A DNA stretch of 6,222 nt from Candidatus Zixiibacteriota bacterium (GTDB lineage Bacteria > Zixibacteria > MSB-5A5 > CAIYYT01), in contig JAPLUP010000348.1 of the NCBI GenBank assembly GCA_026397575.1, positions 1 through 6,222 on the forward strand, written 5' to 3'. Of this stretch, positions 1-5,560 are shown piece after piece. Each line of letters starts with the position of its first letter. Within the stretch, counting starts at the first letter, position 1. The translations under genes were made by a program, and so were the position numbers. The notes beneath the pieces were generated by a model that saw only the letters and a list, made by a program, of their open reading frames with translations, made no database searches and was not told the origin of the DNA.

Positions 1-72
1 AATCAACTCAGGACATAGCACACGAGAGGAAGATTATGACACAGTCCGGAAGCGACTGGTGGGGTTTTTCTT
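1..72. other. Left edge, no supported gene
   Basis: I can assign nothing firmly here. On the plus strand a frame is open from base 2 to a TGA at 113-115 and could be the last 37 codons of a gene entering from the left, but it overlaps the end of the minus-strand gene at 73. A separate 43-codon ORF (36-167) has a purine-rich GAGAGGAAG before its ATG but resembles nothing I know. A 9-bp AATCAACTC occurs at 1-9 and again at 75-83. Confidence 0.3.
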
Positions 73-579
73 TCAATCAACTCTCAACCGCAGGGGTTCG
101 GACCCACCGAAGTGAAGTCGCATTCTTTGGAGTCGCTGCATTCTCATGGTGTCACGTCTTGCTGTGATGGCACCCCACAGGAGCACACCTGTCACGAAAG
201 CAAAGGCCAGCCACCAAATCAATGGAACACGAGATCCCCAGCATAATGATATTGGGACTAAGGACAGGAGTAAGGCAACGATGGAATTTAGACAGACAAC
301 ATAAGCACTATACGACCGTATCGTCCACTCGTGGATTCCTTTTGCATGATCGAAGAACAAATGGTGGTCTATGGTCACAGCCACAAATGCTCTGAGCTTT
401 GACTCCTTCACCCTCCCAAGAGATCGTCCTTCGATCAAACTCAATGCCTTTTCGATTGTTGTCGTCATGCCCAAGAACGGCCATAGTGCCCGAACATCAT
501 TTAATGTCAGATCGGTTTCGTAATTCCAACCCCAAAGTCTCGGGACTCTCAGACAAGAAATGGTAATAGTGCAGATCAT
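73..579 (-). CDS. Hypothetical protein with C-terminal transmembrane hairpin, 5' end uncertain
   Basis: I do not recognise this protein. Read from the ATG at 579 it has 168 residues. The first half is soluble and mixed in charge (TDLTLNDVRALWPFLG, then ESKLRAFVAVTIDHHLFFDH around residues 59-78). Two strongly hydrophobic stretches follow at about 92-114 and 119-139, separated by a short Gly/Ser/Arg/Pro turn, then a basic tail (RRDTMRMQRLQRMR). It is therefore likely an inner-membrane protein with a two-helix hairpin. The start is unsettled: no Shine-Dalgarno precedes the ATG at 579 or the ATG at 468, and the frame stays open into the kdsD fragment on the other strand, where its translation stops looking protein-like. 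The true N-terminus may have been lost at the junction near 580-610. Base composition looks more AT-rich than the neighbouring kdsD piece, which fits a foreign origin. Confidence 0.5.
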   Translation of the reverse strand: MICTITISCLRVPRLWGWNYETDLTLNDVRALWPFLGMTTTIEKALSLIEGRSLGRVKESKLRAFVAVTIDHHLFFDHAKGIHEWTIRSYSAYVVCLNSIVALLLSLVPISLCWGSRVPLIWWLAFAFVTGVLLWGAITARRDTMRMQRLQRMRLHFGGSEPLRLRVD

Positions 580-1105
580 GAAACCAAATGGCAGTGATGA
601 GCCCGGAGCCGCGGCGATGGCGCTCGGTGACGCGCTGGCGATTGTCGTACAAGAAGCGCGCGGTTTTACCGCCGAGGATTTCTCGCTCTTGCATCCGGGT
701 AGCACGCTGGGTCGACAGTTGACCCTGCGTATACGCGATCTGATGCACTCCGGCGATGATTTGCCGATTGTCCCGGGCAACACGCCGGTATCCGATGCGC
801 TACTGGTTGTCACCAAGAAACGTCTCGGCACCACGCTGGTGGTAGATGATCAGGGTAAGCTGATTGGCATTTTCACCGATGGTGACTTACGCCGTCTGGT
901 TAGTTCGGGGGACAATTTCCTCAGCCGTAAAGTTGGAGAGGTGATGGCGAAAAATCCCAAACGTATCGATGCCGATGCGCTCGCCGTCAAAGGCCTCAAG
1001 ATGATGGAAGACCACAAGATCACCGCTTTGGTAATCGTCGACGACCTCTCGCGGCCGGTGGGCATTATTCATATTCACGATATTCTGAATAGCAAGTTAG
1101 TGTAG
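560..1105 (+). pseudogene. kdsD: Arabinose-5-phosphate isomerase (KdsD/KpsF family), 5'-truncated
   Basis: KdsD/KpsF/GutQ enzymes convert ribulose-5-phosphate to arabinose-5-phosphate, the first step of KDO synthesis for lipopolysaccharide. Family members have roughly 320-330 residues: an N-terminal SIS isomerase domain and two CBS domains. Here only 181 codons are open. Family similarity starts at about residue 17 (AAAMALGDALA), runs through the conserved GFTAEDFSLLHPGSTLGR at 36-52, then CBS1 (about 57-113, ending GIFTDGDLRR) and CBS2 (about 124-181, ending HIHDIL). Most of the SIS domain, including its sugar-phosphate loop, is absent, so isomerase activity is not expected. The first 16 residues match nothing in the family and come from sequence shared with the divergent gene on the other strand. 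No ribosome-binding site precedes 560. An internal ATG at 617 has GGAG 8 nt upstream and could give a CBS-only product. A deletion or rearrangement is one explanation, a misassembly another. Confidence 0.85.
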
Positions 1106-1109
1106 TCCT

Positions 1110-1136
1110 GTAGGTCAGGAGTCCTGCGCTCCTGAC
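1110..1136 (+). repeat. REP-like element: GTAG plus 8-bp hairpin
   Basis: GTAG (1110-1113) is followed directly by a perfect stem GTCAGGAG (1114-1121) / CTCCTGAC (1129-1136) with the 7-nt loop TCCTGCG. It begins 5 nt after the kdsD stop codon. A 5' GTAG abutting a hairpin is the hallmark of REP elements recognised by RAYT transposases in enterobacteria. The stem differs from the copies near gyrA, but both begin GTAGGTC and end GAC. No T-run follows, so it is a poor intrinsic terminator. Confidence 0.7.
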
Positions 1137-1147
1137 GGCTAATTCAC

Positions 1148-1186
1148 CATCCGTTCGCCCTGAGCCTGTCGAAGGGCGAATGGATG
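1148..1186 (+). repeat. Long hairpin repeat, 14-bp stem with 11-nt loop (family D, forward)
   Basis: The arms are 1148-1161 (CATCCGTTCGCCCT) and 1173-1186 (AGGGCGAATGGATG). They pair over 14 positions with one G-T wobble and enclose the 11-nt loop GAGCCTGTCGA. A near-copy lies in inverted orientation at 1205-1229, giving a BIME-like head-to-head pair. The core (TTCGCCCTGAGC...) is a dispersed hairpin that I recall from many unrelated bacterial genomes. Confidence 0.75.
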
Positions 1187-1204
1187 CGTATTCGTCAAGG
1201 CAAA

Positions 1205-1229
1205 TCGGGCTTCGACACGCTCAGCCCGA
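1205..1229 (-). repeat. Hairpin repeat, inverted partner of family D
   Basis: The 7-bp stem TCGGGCT (1205-1211) / AGCCCGA (1223-1229) encloses an 11-nt loop. Read on the minus strand the loop is GAGCGTGTCGA, one base different from the loop of the forward copy. The stem differs at two adjacent positions (GG instead of CC) and the opposite arm carries the matching changes, so pairing is preserved. This points to a structure-constrained repeat. Confidence 0.7.
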
Positions 1230-1300
1230 ACGGAAAACCACGTTACGAGCAAATGTCTACATGTGCTGGGTATGGAATTTGGGAAGGGGGTGTCACTCAA

Positions 1301-1322
1301 GTCCCGACCTGCGGCGCGGGAT
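1301..1322 (+). repeat. Short hairpin repeat (family E, forward)
   Basis: The arms TCCCG (1302-1306) and CGGGA (1317-1321) surround a 10-nt G/C-rich loop. The unit starts GTCCCGACCTGCGG and ends GGGAT. A related unit (GTCCCGAGCCTGCGGGAT on the minus strand) lies at 2151-2168, on the far side of the membrane-protein gene. Confidence 0.5.
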
Positions 1323-1365
1323 AGACTGCAGCTGGAGTCCAGTAGCAAAACCGCTACTCATCCAC

Positions 1366-1381
1366 CCAGTTTCCAAACTGG
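1366..1381. repeat. Perfect 16-bp palindrome-like repeat
   Basis: CCAGTTTCCAAACTGG has arms CCAGTTT and AAACTGG separated by CC. As a hairpin it would realistically form a 6-bp stem with a 4-nt loop. It abuts the next hairpin at 1382, so the two form a tandem inverted-repeat module. Confidence 0.6.
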
Positions 1382-1401
1382 ATGCCAGCTTCCGCTGGCA
1401 T
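1382..1401. repeat. Hairpin repeat ATGCCAGC / GCTGGCAT
   Basis: A perfect 8-bp stem (1382-1389 with 1394-1401) closes the tetraloop TTCC. Units of the form CTGGATGCCAGC...GCTGGCATGACA are a widely dispersed intergenic hairpin in bacterial genomes, from general recollection. It lies between convergent genes and has no following T-run. Confidence 0.65.
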
Positions 1402-1449
1402 GACAGCACCGATTCAGGCAAAATTTCCGGAGCGCAATGTTCCCGACTT

Positions 1450-1470
1450 GCTTGATTGTGTTGATCAAGC
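1450..1470. terminator. Possible weak terminator hairpin after the membrane-protein gene
   Basis: GCTTGAT (1450-1456) pairs perfectly with ATCAAGC (1464-1470) around the 7-nt loop TGTGTTG. On the minus strand it starts 27 nt after the stop of the 1498-2094 gene. Neither side carries a run of T on the relevant strand, so intrinsic termination is doubtful. Confidence 0.25.
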
Positions 1471-1497
1471 GGAACATCAGATGGAATGGCATAGAAT

Positions 1498-2094
1498 CTA
1501 GCTCCCCTGCAATCGCTTAAGGAGTTCCTTCCACTCCTTCGGATCATAGTTAGGCCATCCAATGATATAAGGCGGGTCGGAGTATGAACTCTTAAGAACA
1601 CTACATCGATAGCTGATTTCAACCTTGAATTCCTCGGTGTTGTTGATGTCAAGTCTCGCTTCTGGAGCCGCGATCGGGAAACTCAATTCAGCGTTTGGCG
1701 GCAGAAACGATACTTTCTCGTTCAGGATAGGCAGGCACCGACCCAGTAGTATGCTATAGCGGCCTTGCATTTGTGGTGTAGTCGTTATCTCGACGTCTGA
1801 GGCGGGAAGCTTGCCGATGTTCTTGAGTCTTGCCAGATACCCACCTCCTTGCCCTTCCTCAATTGAGAGTATTACGAATGGACGTCTTTCTTCATCGCGA
1901 GCCGCCACCTGCTCCTGCAATGCATTCTTTGCATAGACAACAGAAACATACAGGAGAACGAGCGTGGCGAAGGACAAGAACTGTGGCAGCCCTCCAAGTG
2001 AGATGGCGAACTTAGGATAGATGCACAGAATAACGTAAATCGCCACCAAACAAAGCGGGATCCCAATGAACCAAATCTGATTATGTCTGTTCAA
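1498..2094 (-). CDS. Membrane-anchored hypothetical protein (two N-terminal TM helices)
   Basis: This 198-residue protein has two hydrophobic segments near the N-terminus (about 8-28 and 35-54), then a short coil-like linker (YAKNALQEQVAARDEERRP) and a soluble domain of about 130 residues. That domain opens RPFVILSIEE and carries LKNIGKLPASDVEI (about 89-102). This R-P-(F/Y)-V plus N-x-G-x-x-P-A pattern occurs in many uncharacterised membrane-anchored proteins, probably as a beta-sandwich. No enzyme motif is visible. The start is TTG: an in-frame TGA lies four codons upstream, no ATG or GTG precedes the first helix, and GAGAG sits 6 nt before the TTG. The gene runs in the same direction as gyrA and starts 83 bp after the gyrA stop, with hairpin repeats in between. 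Related family E hairpins flank it in opposite orientation. Its function is unknown. Confidence 0.75.
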   Translation of the reverse strand: MNRHNQIWFIGIPLCLVAIYVILCIYPKFAISLGGLPQFLSFATLVLLYVSVVYAKNALQEQVAARDEERRPFVILSIEEGQGGGYLARLKNIGKLPASDVEITTTPQMQGRYSILLGRCLPILNEKVSFLPPNAELSFPIAAPEARLDINNTEEFKVEISYRCSVLKSSYSDPPYIIGWPNYDPKEWKELLKRLQGS

Positions 2095-2112
2095 GTCAAT
2101 CTCTCAGTTCCC

Positions 2113-2136
2113 GGGCGCACTGCCGTGCGCCCCTAC
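2113..2136 (-). repeat. REP-like element: GTAG plus 8-bp GC-rich hairpin, downstream of gyrA
   Basis: On the minus strand GTAG (2136-2133) is followed at once by GGGCGCAC, the loop GGCA, and GTGCGCCC, a perfect 8-bp stem. It is the third stem type in this window headed by GTAG. It lies between gyrA and the next gene in the same direction. The strong stem could slow RNA polymerase or protect the gyrA mRNA 3' end, but no T-run follows. Confidence 0.65.
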
Positions 2137-2150
2137 GAATATTTGGACCA

Positions 2151-2168
2151 ATCCCGCAGGCTCGGGAC
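2151..2168 (-). repeat. Short hairpin repeat (family E, reverse)
   Basis: On the minus strand TCCCG, the loop AGCCTG and CGGGA form a 5-bp stem starting about 10 nt after the gyrA stop codon. It resembles the unit at 1301-1322 in opposite orientation. It could contribute to gyrA transcript ending together with the GC-rich hairpin just beyond, but neither is a canonical terminator. Confidence 0.45.
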
Positions 2169-2177
2169 GCCATTCGG

Positions 2178-4706
2178 CTACGAAACAGAGTCGGTTTCGT
2201 CCCCTCCGAGATCTACGAGATTGTCCGGGTCGCTGTGACCATTGCCGTTGCCATTACCATTGGTATCGCCGTTGGCCTCGCCGTTTTCGCTGATGATCCG
2301 CGCGACGTCGGTGACTTTGTCCCCTTCGTCAAGATTGATCAGCTTCACGCCTTGCGTGTTGCGGCCGATCACTTTGATTGACTTGATATCCTGCCGGATG
2401 ACAATCCCCTTCTGAGTGATAATCATCAGACCGTCCTTGTCGACCACTTCCTTTACGGCGAGCACATTGCCAACGCGATCGGTGGTCTTCATGTTGATCA
2501 CGCCTTTGCCGCCACGGTTGGTGATCCGATATTCGGAGATTTCAGAGCGCTTGCCGAATCCCTTCTCGGTGACCGACAAAAGTGACGTCTGCCGTTTGAC
2601 CACCACCATACTTACGACATAGTCGCCGGTTTCCAGTGAGATGCCGTTGACACCATAGGCGGTGCGTCCCATAGCGCGGACTTTGTCCTCTGGGAATCGA
2701 ATCGCCTGTCCGAGATGCGTTGCCAGGATGATATCGTTGGTGCCGTCCGACATATCGACATCAATCAAGGTGTCGTCATCTGGAATGCTGATCGCGCGAA
2801 TGCCGTCACGACGCGGATTGGAGAATTGCGATAGCTCGGTCTTTTTGATCACGCCATTGCGGGTTGCCATGACAACGTATTTGCCATCCTCAAAATTGCG
2901 CACCGGCAAATAGGCGCAGATAGTTTCGCCTTCCGTCAGTTCGACCATGTTTACCACCGGTTTGCCTTTGGCAAGTTTGCCGCCGACCGGCACTTCATGG
3001 ACTTTGATCCAGAACGCTTTGCCCTTGCTGGTAAAGAAGAGGATGTAGTCATGCGTTGAGGCGATAAACAAGTGCTCGACGAAATCTTCATCTTTGACGT
3101 TGATTCCGATCACGCCTTTGCCGCCGCGGTTTTGGCGTCGATAGGCCGAGGTCGACAGCCGTTTGATGTAACCCTGATGACTGATCGTGATCACCATATC
3201 TTCCTCGGCAATCAAGTCTTCGATTGTCATTTCATCCTGCTCATCGACGATCTCGGTGCGACGTTCGTCACCATACTTCTCTTTGAGCTCTTTCAATTCC
3301 TGCTTGATGATGGCCATCCGCATTTCGCGACTGGCGAGCACGTTTTTCAGGTAGTCGATCAGCTTGAGCAACTCGGCGTATTCGTCTTCGATCTTCTGAC
3401 GTTCGAGTCCGGTCAGCCGCTGCAACCGCATTTCCAAAATCGCCTGCGCCTGCAATTCGCTCAGCTTGAAATTCTTCATCAAGCCCTCTTTGGCTTCCGG
3501 CACGGTCTTGGAGGAACGAATGAGCGTGATCACGGCGTCAATATGATCCAGCGCAATCCGCAAGCCTTCGAGGATATGCGCACGCGCTTCGGCTTTCCTA
3601 AGCTCGAACTTCGCGCGACGAACGATAACCTCATGACGGTGCTTGATGAACTCATCGAGCATAGCGCGCAGCGTTTGGACTTTCGGCGCGCCGTCAACCA
3701 GCGAGATCATGATGATGCCGAACGTCGTTTGCATCTGCGTGTGTTTGAACAGTTGGTTTAATACTACCTGCGGAGGGACTTCGCGCTTAAGCTCGATCAC
3801 GATGCGCATACCGTCGCGGTCGGATTCATCGCGCAAGTCGGAGATATCTTCAATCTGCTTGTTCTTCACCAACTCGGCGATGTTCTCGATCAGATTCGAT
3901 TTGTTGACCTGATACGGAATCTCCGAGACTACGATATTCTCTTTGCCGTTTTTCATCCGCTCAATACTTGCGCGCGCACGCACCACCAGCTTACCTCTGC
4001 CCGTGAGATAGGCGTCACGGATGCCTTTGCGACCATAGATGATGCCACCGGTCGGGAAATCGGGGCCCGATACCGCCATCAGCAGCTCAAGCTCACCCGC
4101 TTCCGGATTGTCGATCACCAGTGTCAGCGCATCGACGATCTCGCGCAGATTGTGCGGCGGGATGTTCGTTGCCATACCGACAGCAATGCCGGAAGAACCG
4201 TTGCAAAGCAGATTGGGAAATTTGCTCGGCAAGACACGTGGCTCTCGCAGCGTCTCGTCGTAGTTCGGCATGAAGGCGACCGTATCTTTTTCGAGATCGG
4301 CTAGAATCTCCATCGCGATCGGCGTCAGACGCGCCTCGGTGTATCGCATCGCCGCCGCTTCATCGCCATCAACCGACCCAAAGTTCCCCTGTCCGTCAAC
4401 CAGCGGGTAGCGCATATTGAAATCCTGCGCCATACGCACCAACGTGGGATAAACCACTTGTTCGCCGTGCGGGTGATAATTTCCGGAGGTGTCGCCGCAA
4501 ATTTTGGCGCATTTACGATGCGGTCGGTCAGGGGCCAGATTTAGATCGTTCATCGCGATCAGAATGCGTCGATTGGATGGTTTCAGGCCGTCGCGCACAT
4601 CAGGCAACGCGCGCGCAGTAATTACCGACATCGCATAATCGAGGTAGGAGCTTTTCATCTCCTCCTCGAGATACACCGATACCAAATTCTCTCTGCTAAT
4701 GGACAT
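2178..4706 (-). CDS. gyrA: DNA gyrase subunit A
   Basis: GyrA is the breakage-reunion subunit of the cytoplasmic A2B2 gyrase, which introduces negative supercoils using ATP hydrolysed by GyrB. At 842 residues it is near the usual length. The catalytic tyrosine is Tyr122 in [11 protein letters not shown], next to Arg121, and the DNA-intercalating Ile174 lies in [12 protein letters not shown]. The winged-helix and tower domains run to about 330, and the long coiled-coil arm with its gate spans about 345-490. The C-terminal beta-pinwheel (about 500-805) opens with a GyrA box, QNRGGKG at 525-531, so this is gyrase A rather than ParC. A second RGGKG repeat lies at 729-735. The tail is acidic with a Gly-Asn run (812-823). 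In the quinolone pocket residues 82, 83 and 87 are Glu, Gln and Pro. Position 45 is Asn where E. coli has His. AGAGAGGA lies 12 nt before the ATG, rather far. No gyrB is adjacent. Confidence 0.98.
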   Translation of the reverse strand: MSISRENLVSVYLEEEMKSSYLDYAMSVITARALPDVRDGLKPSNRRILIAMNDLNLAPDRPHRKCAKICGDTSGNYHPHGEQVVYPTLVRMAQDFNMRYPLVDGQGNFGSVDGDEAAAMRYTEARLTPIAMEILADLEKDTVAFMPNYDETLREPRVLPSKFPNLLCNGSSGIAVGMATNIPPHNLREIVDALTLVIDNPEAGELELLMAVSGPDFPTGGIIYGRKGIRDAYLTGRGKLVVRARASIERMKNGKENIVVSEIPYQVNKSNLIENIAELVKNKQIEDISDLRDESDRDGMRIVIELKREVPPQVVLNQLFKHTQMQTTFGIIMISLVDGAPKVQTLRAMLDEFIKHRHEVIVRRAKFELRKAEARAHILEGLRIALDHIDAVITLIRSSKTVPEAKEGLMKNFKLSELQAQAILEMRLQRLTGLERQKIEDEYAELLKLIDYLKNVLASREMRMAIIKQELKELKEKYGDERRTEIVDEQDEMTIEDLIAEEDMVITISHQGYIKRLSTSAYRRQNRGGKGVIGINVKDEDFVEHLFIASTHDYILFFTSKGKAFWIKVHEVPVGGKLAKGKPVVNMVELTEGETICAYLPVRNFEDGKYVVMATRNGVIKKTELSQFSNPRRDGIRAISIPDDDTLIDVDMSDGTNDIILATHLGQAIRFPEDKVRAMGRTAYGVNGISLETGDYVVSMVVVKRQTSLLSVTEKGFGKRSEISEYRITNRGGKGVINMKTTDRVGNVLAVKEVVDKDGLMIITQKGIVIRQDIKSIKVIGRNTQGVKLINLDEGDKVTDVARIISENGEANGDTNGNGNGNGHSDPDNLVDLGGDETDSVS

Positions 4707-4709
4707 AGT

Positions 4710-4724
4710 CTATATCAATCCTCT
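4710..4724. repeat. 15-bp direct repeat, gyrA-proximal copy
   Basis: CTATATCAATCCTCT here is identical to 4913-4927. The flanking bases differ on both sides. On the minus strand it covers the AGAGGA part of the gyrA ribosome-binding site. The two copies enclose the gyrA-proximal REP cluster. Confidence 0.85.
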
Positions 4725-4728
4725 CTAA
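4719..4728 (-). promoter_or_regulatory. gyrA ribosome-binding site, duplicated upstream
   Basis: On the minus strand AGAGAGGA precedes the gyrA ATG with about 12 nt of spacing. Part of it belongs to a 15-bp sequence that recurs exactly at 4913-4927. No convincing -10/-35 pair is visible in the REP-filled leader up to the GIY-YIG gene, so gyrA may be transcribed from further upstream or from a promoter I cannot recognise. Confidence 0.5.
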
Positions 4729-4733
4729 TTTAC

Positions 4734-4775
4734 TTCCGTAGGTCGGGTTCGCAGCGAAGCGCCGAACCCGACATT
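4734..4775 (+). repeat. REP-like element A, copy 1 (upstream of gyrA)
   Basis: This 42-bp unit is identical to 5724-5765. GTAG (4738-4741) directly precedes the perfect 10-bp stem GTCGGGTTCG (4742-4751) / CGAACCCGAC (4763-4772). The 11-nt loop contains GCGAAGC (4754-4760), a heptamer known to form an exceptionally stable DNA mini-hairpin, so the element is effectively two stacked hairpins with an internal mismatch. This GTAG-plus-interrupted-stem layout matches REP elements that RAYT proteins bind and cleave as single strands in E. coli. It lies 28 bp upstream of the gyrA start. Confidence 0.85.
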
Positions 4776-4879
4776 TGTACATCAACGAGATGAACCGATG
4801 TCGGGTTTCTCGTCCTGTGGTTGTGTCCAATTTTTCAGTCATCACAAACATCTTGTCACCATTGATCACGCTACGACTT
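4776..4879. other. Spacer between inverted REP-like elements, with a degraded unit
   Basis: Between the forward element at 4734 and the reverse one at 4880 lies a sequence with no gene. GTCGGGTTTC at 4800-4809 is an exact inverted match to GAAACCCGAC at 4895-4904 and looks like the left arm of a decayed unit: it lacks GTAG and a pairing right arm. No promoter is convincing on either strand. Confidence 0.5.
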
Positions 4880-4908
4880 GTCAGGGTGGGACTCGAAACC
4901 CGACCTAC
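4880..4908 (-). repeat. REP-like element A', inverted and with a bulged stem
   Basis: On the minus strand GTAG (4908-4905) is followed by GTCGGGT, a 10-nt loop, and ACCC-T-GAC. The arms pair as GTC/GAC and GGGT/ACCC with a single bulged T. It shares GTAGGTCGGGTT with element A but is in the opposite orientation, forming a BIME-like pair with copy 1. A bulge or mismatch in the stem is typical of enterobacterial REPs. Confidence 0.65.
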
Positions 4909-4912
4909 GAGG

Positions 4913-4927
4913 CTATATCAATCCTCT
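4913..4927. repeat. 15-bp direct repeat, distal copy
   Basis: Exact second copy of 4710-4724, offset by 203 bp. It lies between the inverted REP-like element and the end of the GIY-YIG gene. Here its AGAGGA is not followed by a start codon, so it is probably a remnant or duplicate of the gyrA leader. Confidence 0.85.
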
Positions 4928-4967
4928 TGTGTTTGCTTCCCAAGAAACTCAGCGAAGATACCCTTGC

Positions 4968-5519
4968 TCAGCTTATTCCCATCATCTTTGAGAACTTCAT
5001 ACTTGTTGCCGCGGGCTTACCCTGTCCACCCCTTATGACACCGACAATCCCCCACTTGGGTAAGTTTTTGGTGTGCTGCACATTAACAAGTTGATCGTTC
5101 TCGTATTTGGCGGCTTGTATCAAGTACTTCTCGACTTCTCCCAGGATCTTGTTCGGTACGATCTTCTTGCTTCCTGGCGGAACAACGAAGAAGATAACTG
5201 GTGTTCCCTTAGAACCTTCGAAAAGAACGCTGTTATATTTTCTGAGTTTGTGGTCTGCAAAGACTTCACCTCCCAGCCTTCCTCCCGACTTTTTTCCAGC
5301 CTTGCCGACATAGTAGGGAGTGAAACCTTTTCCCGATCTGAGCGCGAAGACATAACAACCTTGCTTGTCCTTACAGGTCACTGCAAGATAGTGGTTCCAG
5401 AATGTTGCGCGTTTCCCATCGTCAATCCTTTTACCTAATCCTTTCGTTTGCCGCGTGAAAGGGATCTCCACAGGCCCGAGAACCTCTAGGCCAAGAATCT
5501 CTACTCCACCATGCTTCAT
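4968..5519 (-). CDS. GIY-YIG nuclease family protein
   Basis: GIY-YIG domains are small metal-dependent endonuclease folds found in UvrC, homing enzymes, restriction enzymes and stand-alone proteins. In this 183-residue protein the two signature strands are GCY at 54-56 (QGCYVFAL) and YVG at 70-72 (PYYVGKAG), 13 residues apart as in the family. Arg81 in GGRLGG or basic residues in DHKLRKY fit the conserved basic helix. Glu130 in GEVEKYLIQAA, with Asn146 further on, fits the metal-binding glutamate and trailing Asn. The first 50 residues contain no domain I recognise. ATG at 5519 is the start; GGAAAG lies about 10 nt upstream. Its start is 41 bp from the stop of the small PC4-like ORF, in the same direction, suggesting one transcript. 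The unit lies between two identical REP-like elements. The substrate is unknown; a DNA-processing role is inferred from the fold only. Confidence 0.75.
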   Translation of the reverse strand: MKHGGVEILGLEVLGPVEIPFTRQTKGLGKRIDDGKRATFWNHYLAVTCKDKQGCYVFALRSGKGFTPYYVGKAGKKSGGRLGGEVFADHKLRKYNSVLFEGSKGTPVIFFVVPPGSKKIVPNKILGEVEKYLIQAAKYENDQLVNVQHTKNLPKWGIVGVIRGGQGKPAATSMKFSKMMGIS

Positions 5520-5560
5520 CGTCTACCATCTTTCCGAATCGAATGTACTTATTTCCGCAC

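Larger units (their letters stand above)
1106..1497. other. Gene-free stretch packed with hairpin repeats
   Basis: These 392 bases lie between the kdsD fragment and the convergent membrane-protein gene. Short ORFs exist on both strands, but they are translations of repeat sequence and none resembles a known protein. The stretch holds at least five inverted repeats (listed separately), a 7-bp hairpin at 1450-1470 and little else. Convergent genes with a repeat cluster between their 3' ends are the usual setting of REP/BIME-type elements. Confidence 0.8.

Noticed and set aside
2..167. Plus-strand reading frames at the left edge (2-115 and 36-167)
   Set aside because: One may be a gene tail and the other has a fair ribosome-binding site, but both are short, overlap the minus-strand gene, and match nothing I recognise.
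497..748. 83-codon minus-strand ORF spanning the kdsD junction
   Set aside because: Most of it is antisense to conserved KdsD sequence. The last part (around HDLHYYHF) looks somewhat protein-like, but nothing identifies it.
1139..1652. Overlapping ORFs on both strands in the repeat cluster (1139-1348 minus, 1180-1455 plus, 1293-1652 minus)
   Set aside because: They are translations of hairpin repeats, resemble no protein family, and the last one overlaps the end of a better-supported gene in another frame.
2111..2168. Canonical rho-independent terminator for gyrA
   Set aside because: Strong hairpins are present but no run of T follows on the minus strand.
3072..3761. 229-codon open frame on the plus strand inside gyrA
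   Set aside because: It is antisense to the conserved gyrA coiled-coil and pinwheel; its openness follows from gyrA codon use and it has no family resemblance.
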